From assembly GCA_964468345.1 (NCBI GenBank), contig CAYXVZ010000020.1:17766-81765 (forward strand): a stretch of DNA of 64,000 nucleotides. The letters are read 5' to 3'. The translations under genes were made by a program, and so were the position numbers. Positions 54,032 through 62,354 of the stretch are shown here, piece after piece. Position 1 is the first letter of the stretch, and every line of letters starts with the position of its first letter. This DNA is from DALYLB01 sp964468345 (GTDB lineage Bacteria > Acidobacteriota > Blastocatellia > RBC074). The notes under the pieces are model-generated. The model had not been told where the DNA came from. It worked only from the letters and a program-made list of their open reading frames with translations, and did no database searches.

Positions 54032-54445
54032 TATGTCCTTTCATTTTATCGGGCCAAACGATTTAGATTGTTTTGCGGTTCGGTGAATGGTTTGCCACAG
54101 AGGCACAGCGCCACAGCACGACGAGCCGCAATCAAACAAGGAATTCATTTTCCATATCTCATCGCTCATTTCTCATTTGTCATCGATTGATCCGTGGGCA
54201 AGCCGATGACAAATGAGAAATGAGCGATGAGATATGGAAAATGAAAAAACGTTGCGATCCAAAGGGGAAATTTCTTGCTCAAAAAACAAGAAGTTACGCC
54301 TTTGTTTTACAGAGGGTGCTTTGAAAGCCCTCCCTCCTCGCTCCGTGTCTCTGTGCCTCTGTGGCAACTTCCATCCGTTTAACAAAACAACGATCTGGGA
54401 AAATGCGATCCATCTTTCGAGCTTTCGTTATTTTCGTTCTCTCTC
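54032..54445. repeat. Nested inverted repeats, inner arms 42 bp perfect
   Basis: Outer arms gccacagaggcacag (54094-54108) and 54351-54365 are perfectly complementary (15 bp). Inner arms 54144-54185 and 54204-54245 are perfectly complementary over 42 bp with an 18-nt spacer. No gene lies here. The region is downstream of the ATP-grasp gene and upstream of the saccharopine-dehydrogenase-like gene, both minus strand. Confidence 0.85.
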
Positions 54446-55309
54446 TTATTGATTGAGCCACCTGATAATCGCATCCGCGAATCGGTCCGGCGCGGCCGGG
54501 TCCAGGGAGAGAAAAAGCAGCGGCTCGATCAATTCCAGTTCCATCAGCGAAAACTGCCCATCGACCGCAACGCCATCGACCCGCGCATAGAGCAAGGGCT
54601 CCTCGATCATCTGCAGAATTTGTTCGGCCGCTCGAACAAATTCTGTTGGAGCCGTGGCCGGGACAGAGCTTCCGCCGTAATCTTCCTGCACGCGATAGTC
54701 CCCGTCTTTCGGGCGTTTGAGAACGGCGTGGCTGAAACGGCCGTCAAAAAAGAGCAGCGACCATTCGCCGCCGGTCTGCACTTCCGGGACGAAGCGCTGC
54801 ACCATCGCGCCGGTCGCGGTCAGCGTCTCTTCGAAAGCAGCCTGTTCTTGCGCGGCAGTGTCGGGCCTGGAAATCCACGTGCGATGGGCTGTCGCGGAGA
54901 TCAGCGGTTTGACCACGGCCTTTTCCCATCCTTTCTCGCGCAGAATCGAATGCAGATTCCCCGCGGAATGGCGCGGCATCCAGATCGTTTCCGGCAGGCG
55001 AACTCCCTTTTCATGCAGGCTCTGCAAATACAATTTGTCGTGATTCCACTGCAAAACGGGCGGCGGATTCCAGACGCGCACGCCCGCGGCCTGCAGGTCG
55101 CGAATCCAGGCGAGAAACTTTTTTGGTTGAAGGTGATAATCCCAGCAGGAGCGAATCAGAATCGCCGGCGGAAGCGGTTGTGAAAGCGCTTCAGTCCATA
55201 CGACCGGCCGCGCTCGAACGCCGCGCGCGGCAAGGGGTTCAAGCAACAGGCGATCATCCTGGTTCAGTGCGCCGTAGGAGGCGCTGGTCGCAAATCCGAT
55301 TTCATTCAT
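54446..55309 (-). CDS. ATP-grasp family protein
   Basis: This 287-residue protein has the ATP-grasp layout: an N-terminal substrate domain (ILIRSCWDYHLQ), LQWNHDKLYLQSL, the ATP-binding AVVKPLISATAHRTW, LVQRFVPEV-like MVQRFVPEVQTGGEWSLLFF, and the C-terminal metal-binding LLYARVDGVAVDGQFSLMELELIEP. Related proteins are RimK/glutathione-synthetase-like ligases joining a carboxylate to an amine. Its ATG overlaps the stop of the DUF1835 gene by 4 nt (ATGA), so the two are coupled. Substrates unknown. The start is 55309; an earlier frame start would run into the previous gene. Confidence 0.83.
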   Translation of the reverse strand: MNEIGFATSASYGALNQDDRLLLEPLAARGVRARPVVWTEALSQPLPPAILIRSCWDYHLQPKKFLAWIRDLQAAGVRVWNPPPVLQWNHDKLYLQSLHEKGVRLPETIWMPRHSAGNLHSILREKGWEKAVVKPLISATAHRTWISRPDTAAQEQAAFEETLTATGAMVQRFVPEVQTGGEWSLLFFDGRFSHAVLKRPKDGDYRVQEDYGGSSVPATAPTEFVRAAEQILQMIEEPLLYARVDGVAVDGQFSLMELELIEPLLFLSLDPAAPDRFADAIIRWLNQ

Positions 55310-56283
55310 TGCGTCAGTGTACGACGCGCGGCGTCCCATCGCCAAAGGTGATCGGGTGTGAGATGCACGCCGCCGAGCCACTGATCGATGCCGTTCAAGG
55401 CGATGAAATCGGCCTTTTCGGCAAGCACGTCTTCTCCATCACGCGTCAATGCCAGCATGGCGTCGAACGGAATCTGATTCGCGTTCGATGCGCCGGAGGC
55501 AATCGATACCAGCGGTACATGCGCCTCTACCATTCGTTTGAGATGATCCCAGATAGCGAGATCGCCGAGCCCGCCATAAATCGGATCTTCATCCGAGAAG
55601 TCGGGATAGAGTTTGCGGAAACTCGTGCGACCGTTTGCAATCCATCGCAGCACGCAATTTTCGATTTCGCCCAATCCGTTTTGCATGGAAGGAAATCGCG
55701 CCAGGTGCCGTGCAAGCGCGTCGTGAAGATATGGCAAGCCCGATGTGTCTTCGGCAAGCAGCGCTTCGATGCCGGTCGGATCCGGCGCGCAATAGGCCGC
55801 CCATGCCCGCGAGGCCAGTTGCAACTGCGCTTCTGACACCGTCTGTCGCGGCTCGAACAGCGAGGCCATTTGCCGCGCCGTGAGTTGTCCCAGGCCTTTG
55901 AAATTATCGATGCCCGGAAAGCGGTCGATGCAGATCAGACTCAGCCGAGCCGGTCGCGACGGCGCCTGAGCAAACCAGTGCAGCAGATACAACAGATTGA
56001 ACTGGCAATGCAGGTCGTGCTCGAACCAGAGGATGACTTCATCGTGGGCGACAGCGCCGGCCAGCATCGCTTCATTGGCCGCAAGGCTGGCTTGCACACG
56101 AAGCGCTTCTTCGCCGGCGAAGCCCGCCAGATAGATCGACCGGAGCGCGCGCCATTGATCGGGCGTCTGGCCCGCCGGCGTGGGACCGCCGGCCAGCGCT
56201 TCCTGAAAGGCAATGTGCTCGCCCGGAAAGCCGGAATCCCGCATCGTGCCCGCCGTCGAATCGCCATTATGAATGTGCAGCAT
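55306..56283 (-). CDS. DUF1835-domain protein
   Basis: This 325-residue protein begins MLHIHNGDSTAGTMRDSGFPGEHIAFQEALAGGP, the signature of the DUF1835 family, and continues with VILWFEHDLHCQFNLLYLLHWFA, also typical. The family is widespread and uncharacterised. The gene is translationally coupled to the ATP-grasp gene after it, so the pair may work in one small pathway or modification. AGAGG lies about 6 nt before the ATG. No signal peptide. Confidence 0.85.
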   Translation of the reverse strand: MLHIHNGDSTAGTMRDSGFPGEHIAFQEALAGGPTPAGQTPDQWRALRSIYLAGFAGEEALRVQASLAANEAMLAGAVAHDEVILWFEHDLHCQFNLLYLLHWFAQAPSRPARLSLICIDRFPGIDNFKGLGQLTARQMASLFEPRQTVSEAQLQLASRAWAAYCAPDPTGIEALLAEDTSGLPYLHDALARHLARFPSMQNGLGEIENCVLRWIANGRTSFRKLYPDFSDEDPIYGGLGDLAIWDHLKRMVEAHVPLVSIASGASNANQIPFDAMLALTRDGEDVLAEKADFIALNGIDQWLGGVHLTPDHLWRWDAARRTLTQ

Positions 56284-56308
56284 CAGTACCTCTCAACATA
56301 GCAGATGC

Positions 56309-56371
56309 CGCTCCGCTGGAGCGGGGGATTTCTTTGTTCGATATCTATAAATATATCGCTCCGCTGGAGCG
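56309..56371. repeat. Two copies of palindrome cgctccgctggagcg (family D)
   Basis: The 15-bp palindrome occurs at 56309-56323 and 56357-56371, and again inside the longer palindrome at 31266-31296. These lie between the DUF1835 gene and the stop of the permease gene, so each could form a small hairpin. Confidence 0.7.
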
Positions 56372-56411
56372 AGAAGCCTCCTGCATTCGTGGCAATCCCC
56401 CACACGCAGTT

Positions 56412-58895
56412 CTATTCCCGTCGAAGCGCCTGCACCGGATCGACGCGAATCGCCCTGCGCGCCGGCAAATACGATGCCAGCAAAGCAATAAAAGAAAGCA
56501 ATAGGGTGATGGCAACGAAAGTCACCGGATCCGTGGGGCGAACATTGTGCAGATGCGATTCGATCAGGCGCATGGAGGCCGCGGCCGTTCCGATGCCCAG
56601 CACGAGCCCGATCAACAACAGCAAAACGCCCTCCCGCATCATCAGGCTCAATATGTCTCGGGCCTGCGCGCCGAGCGCCATCCGAATGCCGATCTCGCGG
56701 GTGCGGTACTCGACCGCGTAAGAGATAACGCCATACAGCCCGACGGCCGCGAGCATCAACGCGACGCCGCCGAATAACGACAGCAGGCTGGCGATCATGC
56801 GACCGAGTGAGATCGTCGCGCGCAGATCGTTTTCGAGCGTGGTGGTTTTGAAAAAAGCCAGCCCCGGATCCATCGCGCGAACGGTGCGGCGCAGAGCGGG
56901 CAACATCGCGGCGGCATCGTCGCGCGTGCGTAGCATTACGCGCATCGGATTATTCAGGCCCTGTTGCGCGGCCGGCAAATCGAGTTGCGGCCGGTCTTCG
57001 CTCTCCAGCGACATGCTTTTGATATTCCGCGTGACGCCGACAATCTCGATCAGCGGCTTTCCCACGCCCAGGCCAATCCGTTTGCCATACGCATTTCCGT
57101 CCGGGAAAAAGCGGCGGGCAAAGGCCTCGTTCACGATCGCGACCAGCGGCGCCCCTTTTCGATCCTCCGGCGTGAATCCGCGCCCTTGCAGCAACGGAAT
57201 GCCCATCATTTCGTGATATCCCGCGCCCACATTGTTCGCATCCGTCATGGGCATTTCGCTCGGTTTGATTTCCTGCCCCTCGGGCACGACGGTCTGAATG
57301 AGAATACTCCCGGAAAGCGGCGTGTAAGCCGACATCGCCACGGACTCGACGCCCGGCAGCGCTTTCAACTGATCGACGAGTTGTTGATAAAAGTTCTCGC
57401 TTTTTTCCTCGTTATACTTGTTCATCGGCAACTGCAATTCGGCAATCAGCACATTGTCGATTCTAAATCCCGGATCGATGGAATAAATCTTTCCGAGGCT
57501 TCGCACGAAGAGGCCCGCGCAGATCAACACCACAACCGACAGCGCAATCTGCATCACGATCAGAACCCGCCGGGAAAGATTGAATCCCCTGCTGTCGCGG
57601 CGATACGCGCCATCTTCCTTGAGCGCGGGAATCAAATCGGGCGTCAGGCTTTGCAGCGCGGGAATCAATCCGAATAAAACGCCCGTCAGAACAGAAATCG
57701 CGGCGGTGAAGCCCGCAATACGCCAGTTCATCACGGGGCCGAGGACTTGCGCCGCCGTTTCGGATTTCGCCTGGAAGGAAAGCAGCAGGTCGCTGAGCCA
57801 CGGCGCGACCAGCAGGCCCGCCAGCCCGCCAATGCCCGCGAGGATGACGCTCTCGGTCAATAACTGTCGGATCAATCGCCCGCGGCTTGCGCCCAATGCC
57901 AGCCGAACCGCAATTTCCTTCCGCCGGGCCACCGACCGCGCCAACAGCAAATTGGCGATATTGGCGCAGGCAATCAGCAACACCACCCCAACCAGCGCGA
58001 ACAATAATGTGAACGCCTGCCCCATCTCATCGCGCAACTTCGAGAGGCCGCGGGCTCCTTGCGCAAACAAGATCCGCTTGTCATTGAATGGAAGGTTGCG
58101 ATCGCTCTCGGGCATCCATGAATCGCGAATCTGCCGCGCCAGCGTATCCATGCCGGTCCGCGCCGCTTCCTGGGGCAGGCCGGGCCGCAATCGACCGATC
58201 AATTGGAATGCGCCATACCCACGCTCGCGGGTCCAGTTCCGCGCGTCGTCCGCTCTCATCTGTTCGACCTGCGATTTCATCATGGCGGGCACCCAGACAT
58301 CGGTGGGCTGTTCGATATCGATGCCGTGAAAAGCAGCCTGCGCGACGCCGACGATCGTATAGCGCAGATCATTCAATTCAATCGTTCGACCGATCACCTG
58401 CCGGTCGCCGTTGAACCGGTTTTGCCAGAGGCTCTGGCTGATCACCGCCACCGGATGCGCGCCGGGGGTCTGATTTTCCTCGGGGGAAATAGCGCGGCCG
58501 AGCGCGGTCTGTGCGCCCAGCAACTCGAAATAGTTTTCTGAAATGAGTTCGGCCCGAACCCGCTCCATCTGATCGCCCGCGCCGAAATTGACGGGAACCT
58601 GCGAGAATGCAGCCAGCGTCGTGAACACCTGATTCTTGGCCCGGTAATCGAGGTAATCCGCCCATGAAAACTCGCTGAAGGTCAATTTTGGATTCACGCT
58701 CTCCGCTTTGAGCAGCACCAGACCTTCCGGTTCGCGCACCGGCAGCGATTGCAGCAGAACCTTATCGATCAGGCCAAAGATCGCCGTATTCGCCCCGATC
58801 CCCACACTGAGCGTCAAAACGGCGATCAGCGTGACCGACCGATGCTTGAGCAGCATTCGGAATCCGTACCGCACATCCTGCAAAAATGTTTTCAT
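56412..58895 (-). CDS. ADOP-type ABC transporter permease (MacB/FtsX)
   Basis: This 827-residue protein has two MacB/FtsX permease halves: N-terminal TM1 (about 20-40; LIAVLTLSVGIGANTAIFGLIDKVLL), a periplasmic domain, three TMs ending near residue 420 (ACANIANLLLARSVARRKEIAVRLALGASRGRLIRQLLTESVIL in parts), then a repeat of the same with REIGIRMALGAQARDIL and a final ARRAIRVDPVQALRRE. This duplicated orphan permease (ADOP) layout is typical of Acidobacteriota. No ATPase gene is adjacent. GGAGG precedes the ATG. A sigma54-like motif lies upstream (58955-58970). The role is probably export or mechanotransmission. Confidence 0.9.
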   Translation of the reverse strand: MKTFLQDVRYGFRMLLKHRSVTLIAVLTLSVGIGANTAIFGLIDKVLLQSLPVREPEGLVLLKAESVNPKLTFSEFSWADYLDYRAKNQVFTTLAAFSQVPVNFGAGDQMERVRAELISENYFELLGAQTALGRAISPEENQTPGAHPVAVISQSLWQNRFNGDRQVIGRTIELNDLRYTIVGVAQAAFHGIDIEQPTDVWVPAMMKSQVEQMRADDARNWTRERGYGAFQLIGRLRPGLPQEAARTGMDTLARQIRDSWMPESDRNLPFNDKRILFAQGARGLSKLRDEMGQAFTLLFALVGVVLLIACANIANLLLARSVARRKEIAVRLALGASRGRLIRQLLTESVILAGIGGLAGLLVAPWLSDLLLSFQAKSETAAQVLGPVMNWRIAGFTAAISVLTGVLFGLIPALQSLTPDLIPALKEDGAYRRDSRGFNLSRRVLIVMQIALSVVVLICAGLFVRSLGKIYSIDPGFRIDNVLIAELQLPMNKYNEEKSENFYQQLVDQLKALPGVESVAMSAYTPLSGSILIQTVVPEGQEIKPSEMPMTDANNVGAGYHEMMGIPLLQGRGFTPEDRKGAPLVAIVNEAFARRFFPDGNAYGKRIGLGVGKPLIEIVGVTRNIKSMSLESEDRPQLDLPAAQQGLNNPMRVMLRTRDDAAAMLPALRRTVRAMDPGLAFFKTTTLENDLRATISLGRMIASLLSLFGGVALMLAAVGLYGVISYAVEYRTREIGIRMALGAQARDILSLMMREGVLLLLIGLVLGIGTAAASMRLIESHLHNVRPTDPVTFVAITLLLSFIALLASYLPARRAIRVDPVQALRRE

Positions 58896-58954
58896 GGTTC
58901 GCCTCCGCCGCGGATTGAAAAGGGGGTATTTCTTGAAATGAACTTCTTTTTTAA

Positions 58955-58970
58955 ACCAAATATTGTGCCA
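58955..58970 (-). promoter_or_regulatory. Sigma54-like promoter motif (imperfect -12)
   Basis: The minus strand reads TGGCACAATATTTGGT: perfect -24 TGGCACA, with TTGGT at -12. It has the same -12 variant as the site at 32584-32599. It would start about 49 nt upstream of the permease ATG. Confidence 0.35.
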
Positions 58971-59170
58971 GACTCCTTCCGCCGAAAACCCTTTTAAACA
59001 GGGGGCTCCGCGCCTCTCCTATCCCGGCAGAAAATCATGGACCGTTCACTCCCGGAATCAATGGATCCCATTATCGAACAGCCACGCTCAGGATTTTGGG
59101 AGGCCTCAATTGCGATCGCCTTCCGCATTGGCTACACTTTACAGCCTTCTCGTTTTTGTGGAGTTTAATA

Positions 59171-60097
59171 ATGAAGCTCAGCATTCCCAGTGTATCCCGA
59201 GTATTTTTCTTTGCCGCAATCCTGCTCGGGCTGACACCGAGTCCCTTCTTTTCGCAGTCGCCGCGCCCTTCGCTTCCCGCGAGGAAAACGCCGCGGACGC
59301 TGTTCGGAGTCGCGCTGCGCCCGGAAACCGCCCGGCTGTTGAGCGATGTGGAACGCCGCCTGCGGAAACCCGTGCAAGAGGAAATTGTCGATTTTCTCGG
59401 ATGGGGCGTCCTGGGAGAATCCGAGATCCTCGACGATGGCACGCCGGTCATTCGCCTGCTCCAGACCCATCACGATGATGAAAGCCTGATCGTTCACGAA
59501 TTGAATCATTTAAAAATGGATCTGTTCGAGACGACCCGGTATGAATACGCTCCCGGCGCCGATGAAAACATCGACGCGGACCTGCTTCAAAAGCTTCACC
59601 TTCGCCTTTCGAATTCAATCTCGCACTGGAAGTTTTATCCCGAGATGCGCGCAATGGGATTCGACCCGGATCTGCACCATCGAATGACGCTCGAAGATTT
59701 CCTCACCCTGGAGCCGTATGATTTGCTCAACACGATGAATCTCAACTGGGAATTATCCCCGCTGGTCTATGTCTATTTCTCCCTCGAAGTAAATGATCGC
59801 CCGCTGCTGGCTCGGCTGGAAGACTGGTACCGGGAGAACAATATGGAGCGGGAATTGGAAATGGCTCAGCGTCTGTTGCAGGTCATCCGCGCCACGCGAA
59901 CCAACGCCATCGAACGCCAGGTCGGCACCTATGTCCGCTGTCTGAACATCCTGCTAAAGGACCGCGCCCAATTCGAAATCATTCGCACGGATCCGAAACG
60001 CCGCGGATATTTCAGCACCCGCCTCATCACCATCCGGATCATGCCGCCGAAAGAAAAACTGCTGCCGAGTTACGAACAACGATTAAGCCGCGGATAA
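59171..60097 (+). CDS. Secreted HExxH protein, putative metallopeptidase
   Basis: I do not recognise the family of this 308-residue protein. It has a signal peptide (MKLSIPSVSRVFFFAAILLG). The mature part contains H109-E110-L-N-H113 (VHELNHLKM), the zinc-binding motif of gluzincin/metzincin proteases, followed by helical sections (DADLLQKLHLRLSNSISHWKFYPEM; LEMAQRLLQVIRATRTNAIER). A third zinc ligand is not certain; the glutamate at LFETTRYEY or DENIDADLL is a candidate. It could be a peptidase or an inactive relative. GGAG 9 nt before the ATG supports the start. Its TAA stop lies inside a repeat. Confidence 0.6.
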   Translation: MKLSIPSVSRVFFFAAILLGLTPSPFFSQSPRPSLPARKTPRTLFGVALRPETARLLSDVERRLRKPVQEEIVDFLGWGVLGESEILDDGTPVIRLLQTHHDDESLIVHELNHLKMDLFETTRYEYAPGADENIDADLLQKLHLRLSNSISHWKFYPEMRAMGFDPDLHHRMTLEDFLTLEPYDLLNTMNLNWELSPLVYVYFSLEVNDRPLLARLEDWYRENNMERELEMAQRLLQVIRATRTNAIERQVGTYVRCLNILLKDRAQFEIIRTDPKRRGYFSTRLITIRIMPPKEKLLPSYEQRLSRG

Positions 60098-60189
60098 ACG
60101 CGGACGAACGCGGATCAGGCTTAATGAAGGGCTTCAAATAGGCTTTTTCTTCTTGTGGCCAATCCGCGCTTGCCTGCGTTCATCTGCGG
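60088..60189. repeat. cgcggat-type inverted repeat
   Basis: The left arm 60088-60115 (ccgcggataaacgcggacga...) matches the reverse complement of 60162-60189 in 22 of 28 positions. This repeated ccgcggatnaacgcngatnaacgcggat word is one I know as widespread in several phyla. The stop codon of the HExxH gene lies in the left arm. Confidence 0.75.
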
Positions 60190-60207
60190 GGACGTTCTCT
60201 GCCTGCG

Positions 60208-60855
60208 TCAGGCTGTGGGGCGGAGAAGTTTGAAGGCATGGCCCCATTCGTTGCGCAGAAAGCCGGGAATGCACCAGAGCATGCAGAGCGGTTCGATGGC
60301 GCGGGCCGCGATGGCGCCGCCCATATCGGCGGCTTCCCAACCGAATTGATGCAGAATATCGGTGACGGTCTTTTTGGCCGCATCGTTATTGCCGCAGATG
60401 AACATGGTCGGCGGCCCGCCCGGCAGATCGGGGTTGATCATCTGGCCGTTGCCGACCGAACTGAACGCTTTGACGAAGTGGGCCTCTTCGAATTCATGCT
60501 GCAGTTGCTCCATCAACGAATCGTTCGGGCCCGTGAAAAATTTCAGGACGCCGTGCTCGGGCGGCGCATCCGCAATGGGATTTGTCGCATCGATCACGGG
60601 CTTGCCGGCGAGATTCGCGCTTTCCGCGGCGCGCAATGCGGCCTGCGCCGCCGTGCCTTTGACGGCCAGGACCACGACCTCACCAAAGGCGGCGGCATTG
60701 GCGAAACTGCCGACTATGGCGCCGGGATTTTTCGCGGCCCAGTCCGCCAGCTTCGACGCATCCCGCGTGCCGAGCATGACCGCGTGGCCATGCTTGAGAA
60801 ATCCGGCAGCCAATACCTGCGCGACGCCGCCTGAACCGAGAATTCCAACTTTCAT
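60208..60855 (-). CDS. NADPH-dependent F420 reductase-type oxidoreductase
   Basis: This 215-residue protein has the Rossmann motif KVGILGSGGVAQVLAAGF and MLGTRDASKLADWAA, then VVVLAVKGTAA and VIDATNPIADAPP, and a C-terminal helical region. This is the pattern of the F420-dependent NADP reductase / pyrroline-carboxylate-reductase-like family. Without F420 genes here, it may use only NAD(P). GGAGAGG 7-8 nt before the ATG at 60855 fixes the start; an earlier in-frame start at 60882 is less likely. Confidence 0.85.
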   Translation of the reverse strand: MKVGILGSGGVAQVLAAGFLKHGHAVMLGTRDASKLADWAAKNPGAIVGSFANAAAFGEVVVLAVKGTAAQAALRAAESANLAGKPVIDATNPIADAPPEHGVLKFFTGPNDSLMEQLQHEFEEAHFVKAFSSVGNGQMINPDLPGGPPTMFICGNNDAAKKTVTDILHQFGWEAADMGGAIAARAIEPLCMLWCIPGFLRNEWGHAFKLLRPTA

Positions 60856-60992
60856 GGGATTTCCTCTCCTTACTTGTTTCAAACCCGCAAAAAATTGCGG
60901 ATCCTGGAATTGTGTTTTGTGAAAACGAGATGACTTCGGAGTCCCATCGTATCAACTGATACCGCCGAAGCAAGCAGGGAAAGAAATATTTT

Positions 60993-62042
60993 TCACGGCG
61001 TCGAAGACGTCCCCGCGGCTTCCCCGATCAGGAGAGAGGGCTTGGCGAAATAGCCCTCCGGAACGCGGATCTGCACAGGGCCTTCGCGTCGTTCGAGGCC
61101 GGCCGAAGAAACGATCTGCAACCGCCGAAAGCTGCCATCCATCGTTTTGTTGAGCGGAGCGAAGGTAATGGTGACACGCTCGCGCATGCGATCGAACAAG
61201 GCGATGAGCGCAGAAGACAAGCCATCGCGATCCGTGGCAAAGGTTTCTCCGCCCGTGCGTTCGGCCCACGCGCGAATCACCGGCGGCGCCTGCAATGTCG
61301 GGGCGCCCGGCAATCCCAGAAACCCCGCGCTGGTCGCGGCCGCGCCCTGCATCAACCGAGAGAAGACGCCCCCTCGCATCTGAATGACGCCAAAGATCGT
61401 GCCGCGGGCTTTGATCGCTTCGGGGCTGCCGGGGCGCGAATACCGCGAGGGCGAAGGCAAGAGCATGAAGGAACTCTCGCTCGTCAACAGGACGATCGAG
61501 CGATGGCGCGAAGCGGGCGCCTTTTCGAGCAGCGTCCCTGCCGCTTTCAAAGCCTTTTCCAGCTCCTGTGTCGCGCCGAGCTTTTTCTGCATAGCCTGCG
61601 CATCGAGGGTCAGGAATTTATGCGCGATCAGATTGCGATCCCGCGTGAAGCCCTCGATGGTCTCGGCATTCGCCCCAAAGGCCAGCAAGGCGACCTCATC
61701 CCGCGCGCCGAGCTTTTCCAGCGCATTGGCCATGGCCCCTTTCAATGTTCCCAGCGCCTGCTGAAATCCTTTTGTGATATCGACCATGATCACGATCGAG
61801 CGCGGATGGCGGCCATGGCTGATCTGCTGAATCGGCCGGCTGAATCCATCCTCCGCGAGTTTCAGATCATTGGCCGTCAGCGATGTCACTGGCTCCCCCG
61901 TATCCTGGCGAACGACCTGCACATCGAGGACGATGGTCGGTTCATCGAGCTTGTCGGTTTTTGTGTTTTGTGCGGTGGCGATGATGGTTGGGATGACCAG
62001 CAGAAAAGAGACGCCCAGGCTGCGGAGAAACGTGTTCGTCAT
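60993..62042 (-). CDS. VWFA-domain protein (TIGR03436 type)
   Basis: This 349-residue secreted protein has a signal peptide (MTNTFLRSLGVSFLLVIPTIIATA) and a domain matching the 'VWFA-related Acidobacterial' family: IVLDVQVVRQDTGEPVTSLTANDLKLAEDG, RSIVIMVDIT (replacing the canonical DxSxS), DEVALLAFG, and HRSIVLLTSE. In this copy the MIDAS aspartate is present (VDITKG) but the serines are T/G, so metal binding may be altered. It is a marker of Acidobacteriota. GGAGG 6 nt before the ATG supports the start. It probably binds a surface ligand. Confidence 0.87.
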   Translation of the reverse strand: MTNTFLRSLGVSFLLVIPTIIATAQNTKTDKLDEPTIVLDVQVVRQDTGEPVTSLTANDLKLAEDGFSRPIQQISHGRHPRSIVIMVDITKGFQQALGTLKGAMANALEKLGARDEVALLAFGANAETIEGFTRDRNLIAHKFLTLDAQAMQKKLGATQELEKALKAAGTLLEKAPASRHRSIVLLTSESSFMLLPSPSRYSRPGSPEAIKARGTIFGVIQMRGGVFSRLMQGAAATSAGFLGLPGAPTLQAPPVIRAWAERTGGETFATDRDGLSSALIALFDRMRERVTITFAPLNKTMDGSFRRLQIVSSAGLERREGPVQIRVPEGYFAKPSLLIGEAAGTSSTP

Positions 62043-62354
62043 AAAGTACCTCCAGATACATCGGCTGAAAAAAGAGGTTGTTATCAGCGAAACATTTCAC
62101 ACCGCGGGAAGAAAGAGGGTGACTTTCCGGATGTACGAAGAACGACTGCGATGAAGATATTGCAAGCAGGGACGAAAAAAAACAAGCACGCGGGTGTCGA
62201 TCGCTGCCCGCATGCCGGAATTATAATTTTTTGGGAATGCGGATGAAATCAAAAGGCAAAAGGGTCGCCTGCAAAGCTTATTTTGCGAGATGAGGTTCGG
62301 ACTTTTGCCTTTTGATTTTTCTTTCTCCGCACGAATTGCCTTTCGACCCGCGCA
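62043..62354. other. Intergenic region with family A arms
   Basis: Family A words lie at 62246-62263 (atgaaatcaaaaggcaaa) and, reversed, at 62302-62322 (cttttgccttttgattttt). They form an inverted repeat about 20 bp after the stop-side of neighbouring genes. No gene. Confidence 0.65.

Noticed and set aside
54094..54365. Insertion sequence ends
   Set aside because: Long inverted repeats exist but no transposase frame lies between the arms; the interior is at most about 250 bp.
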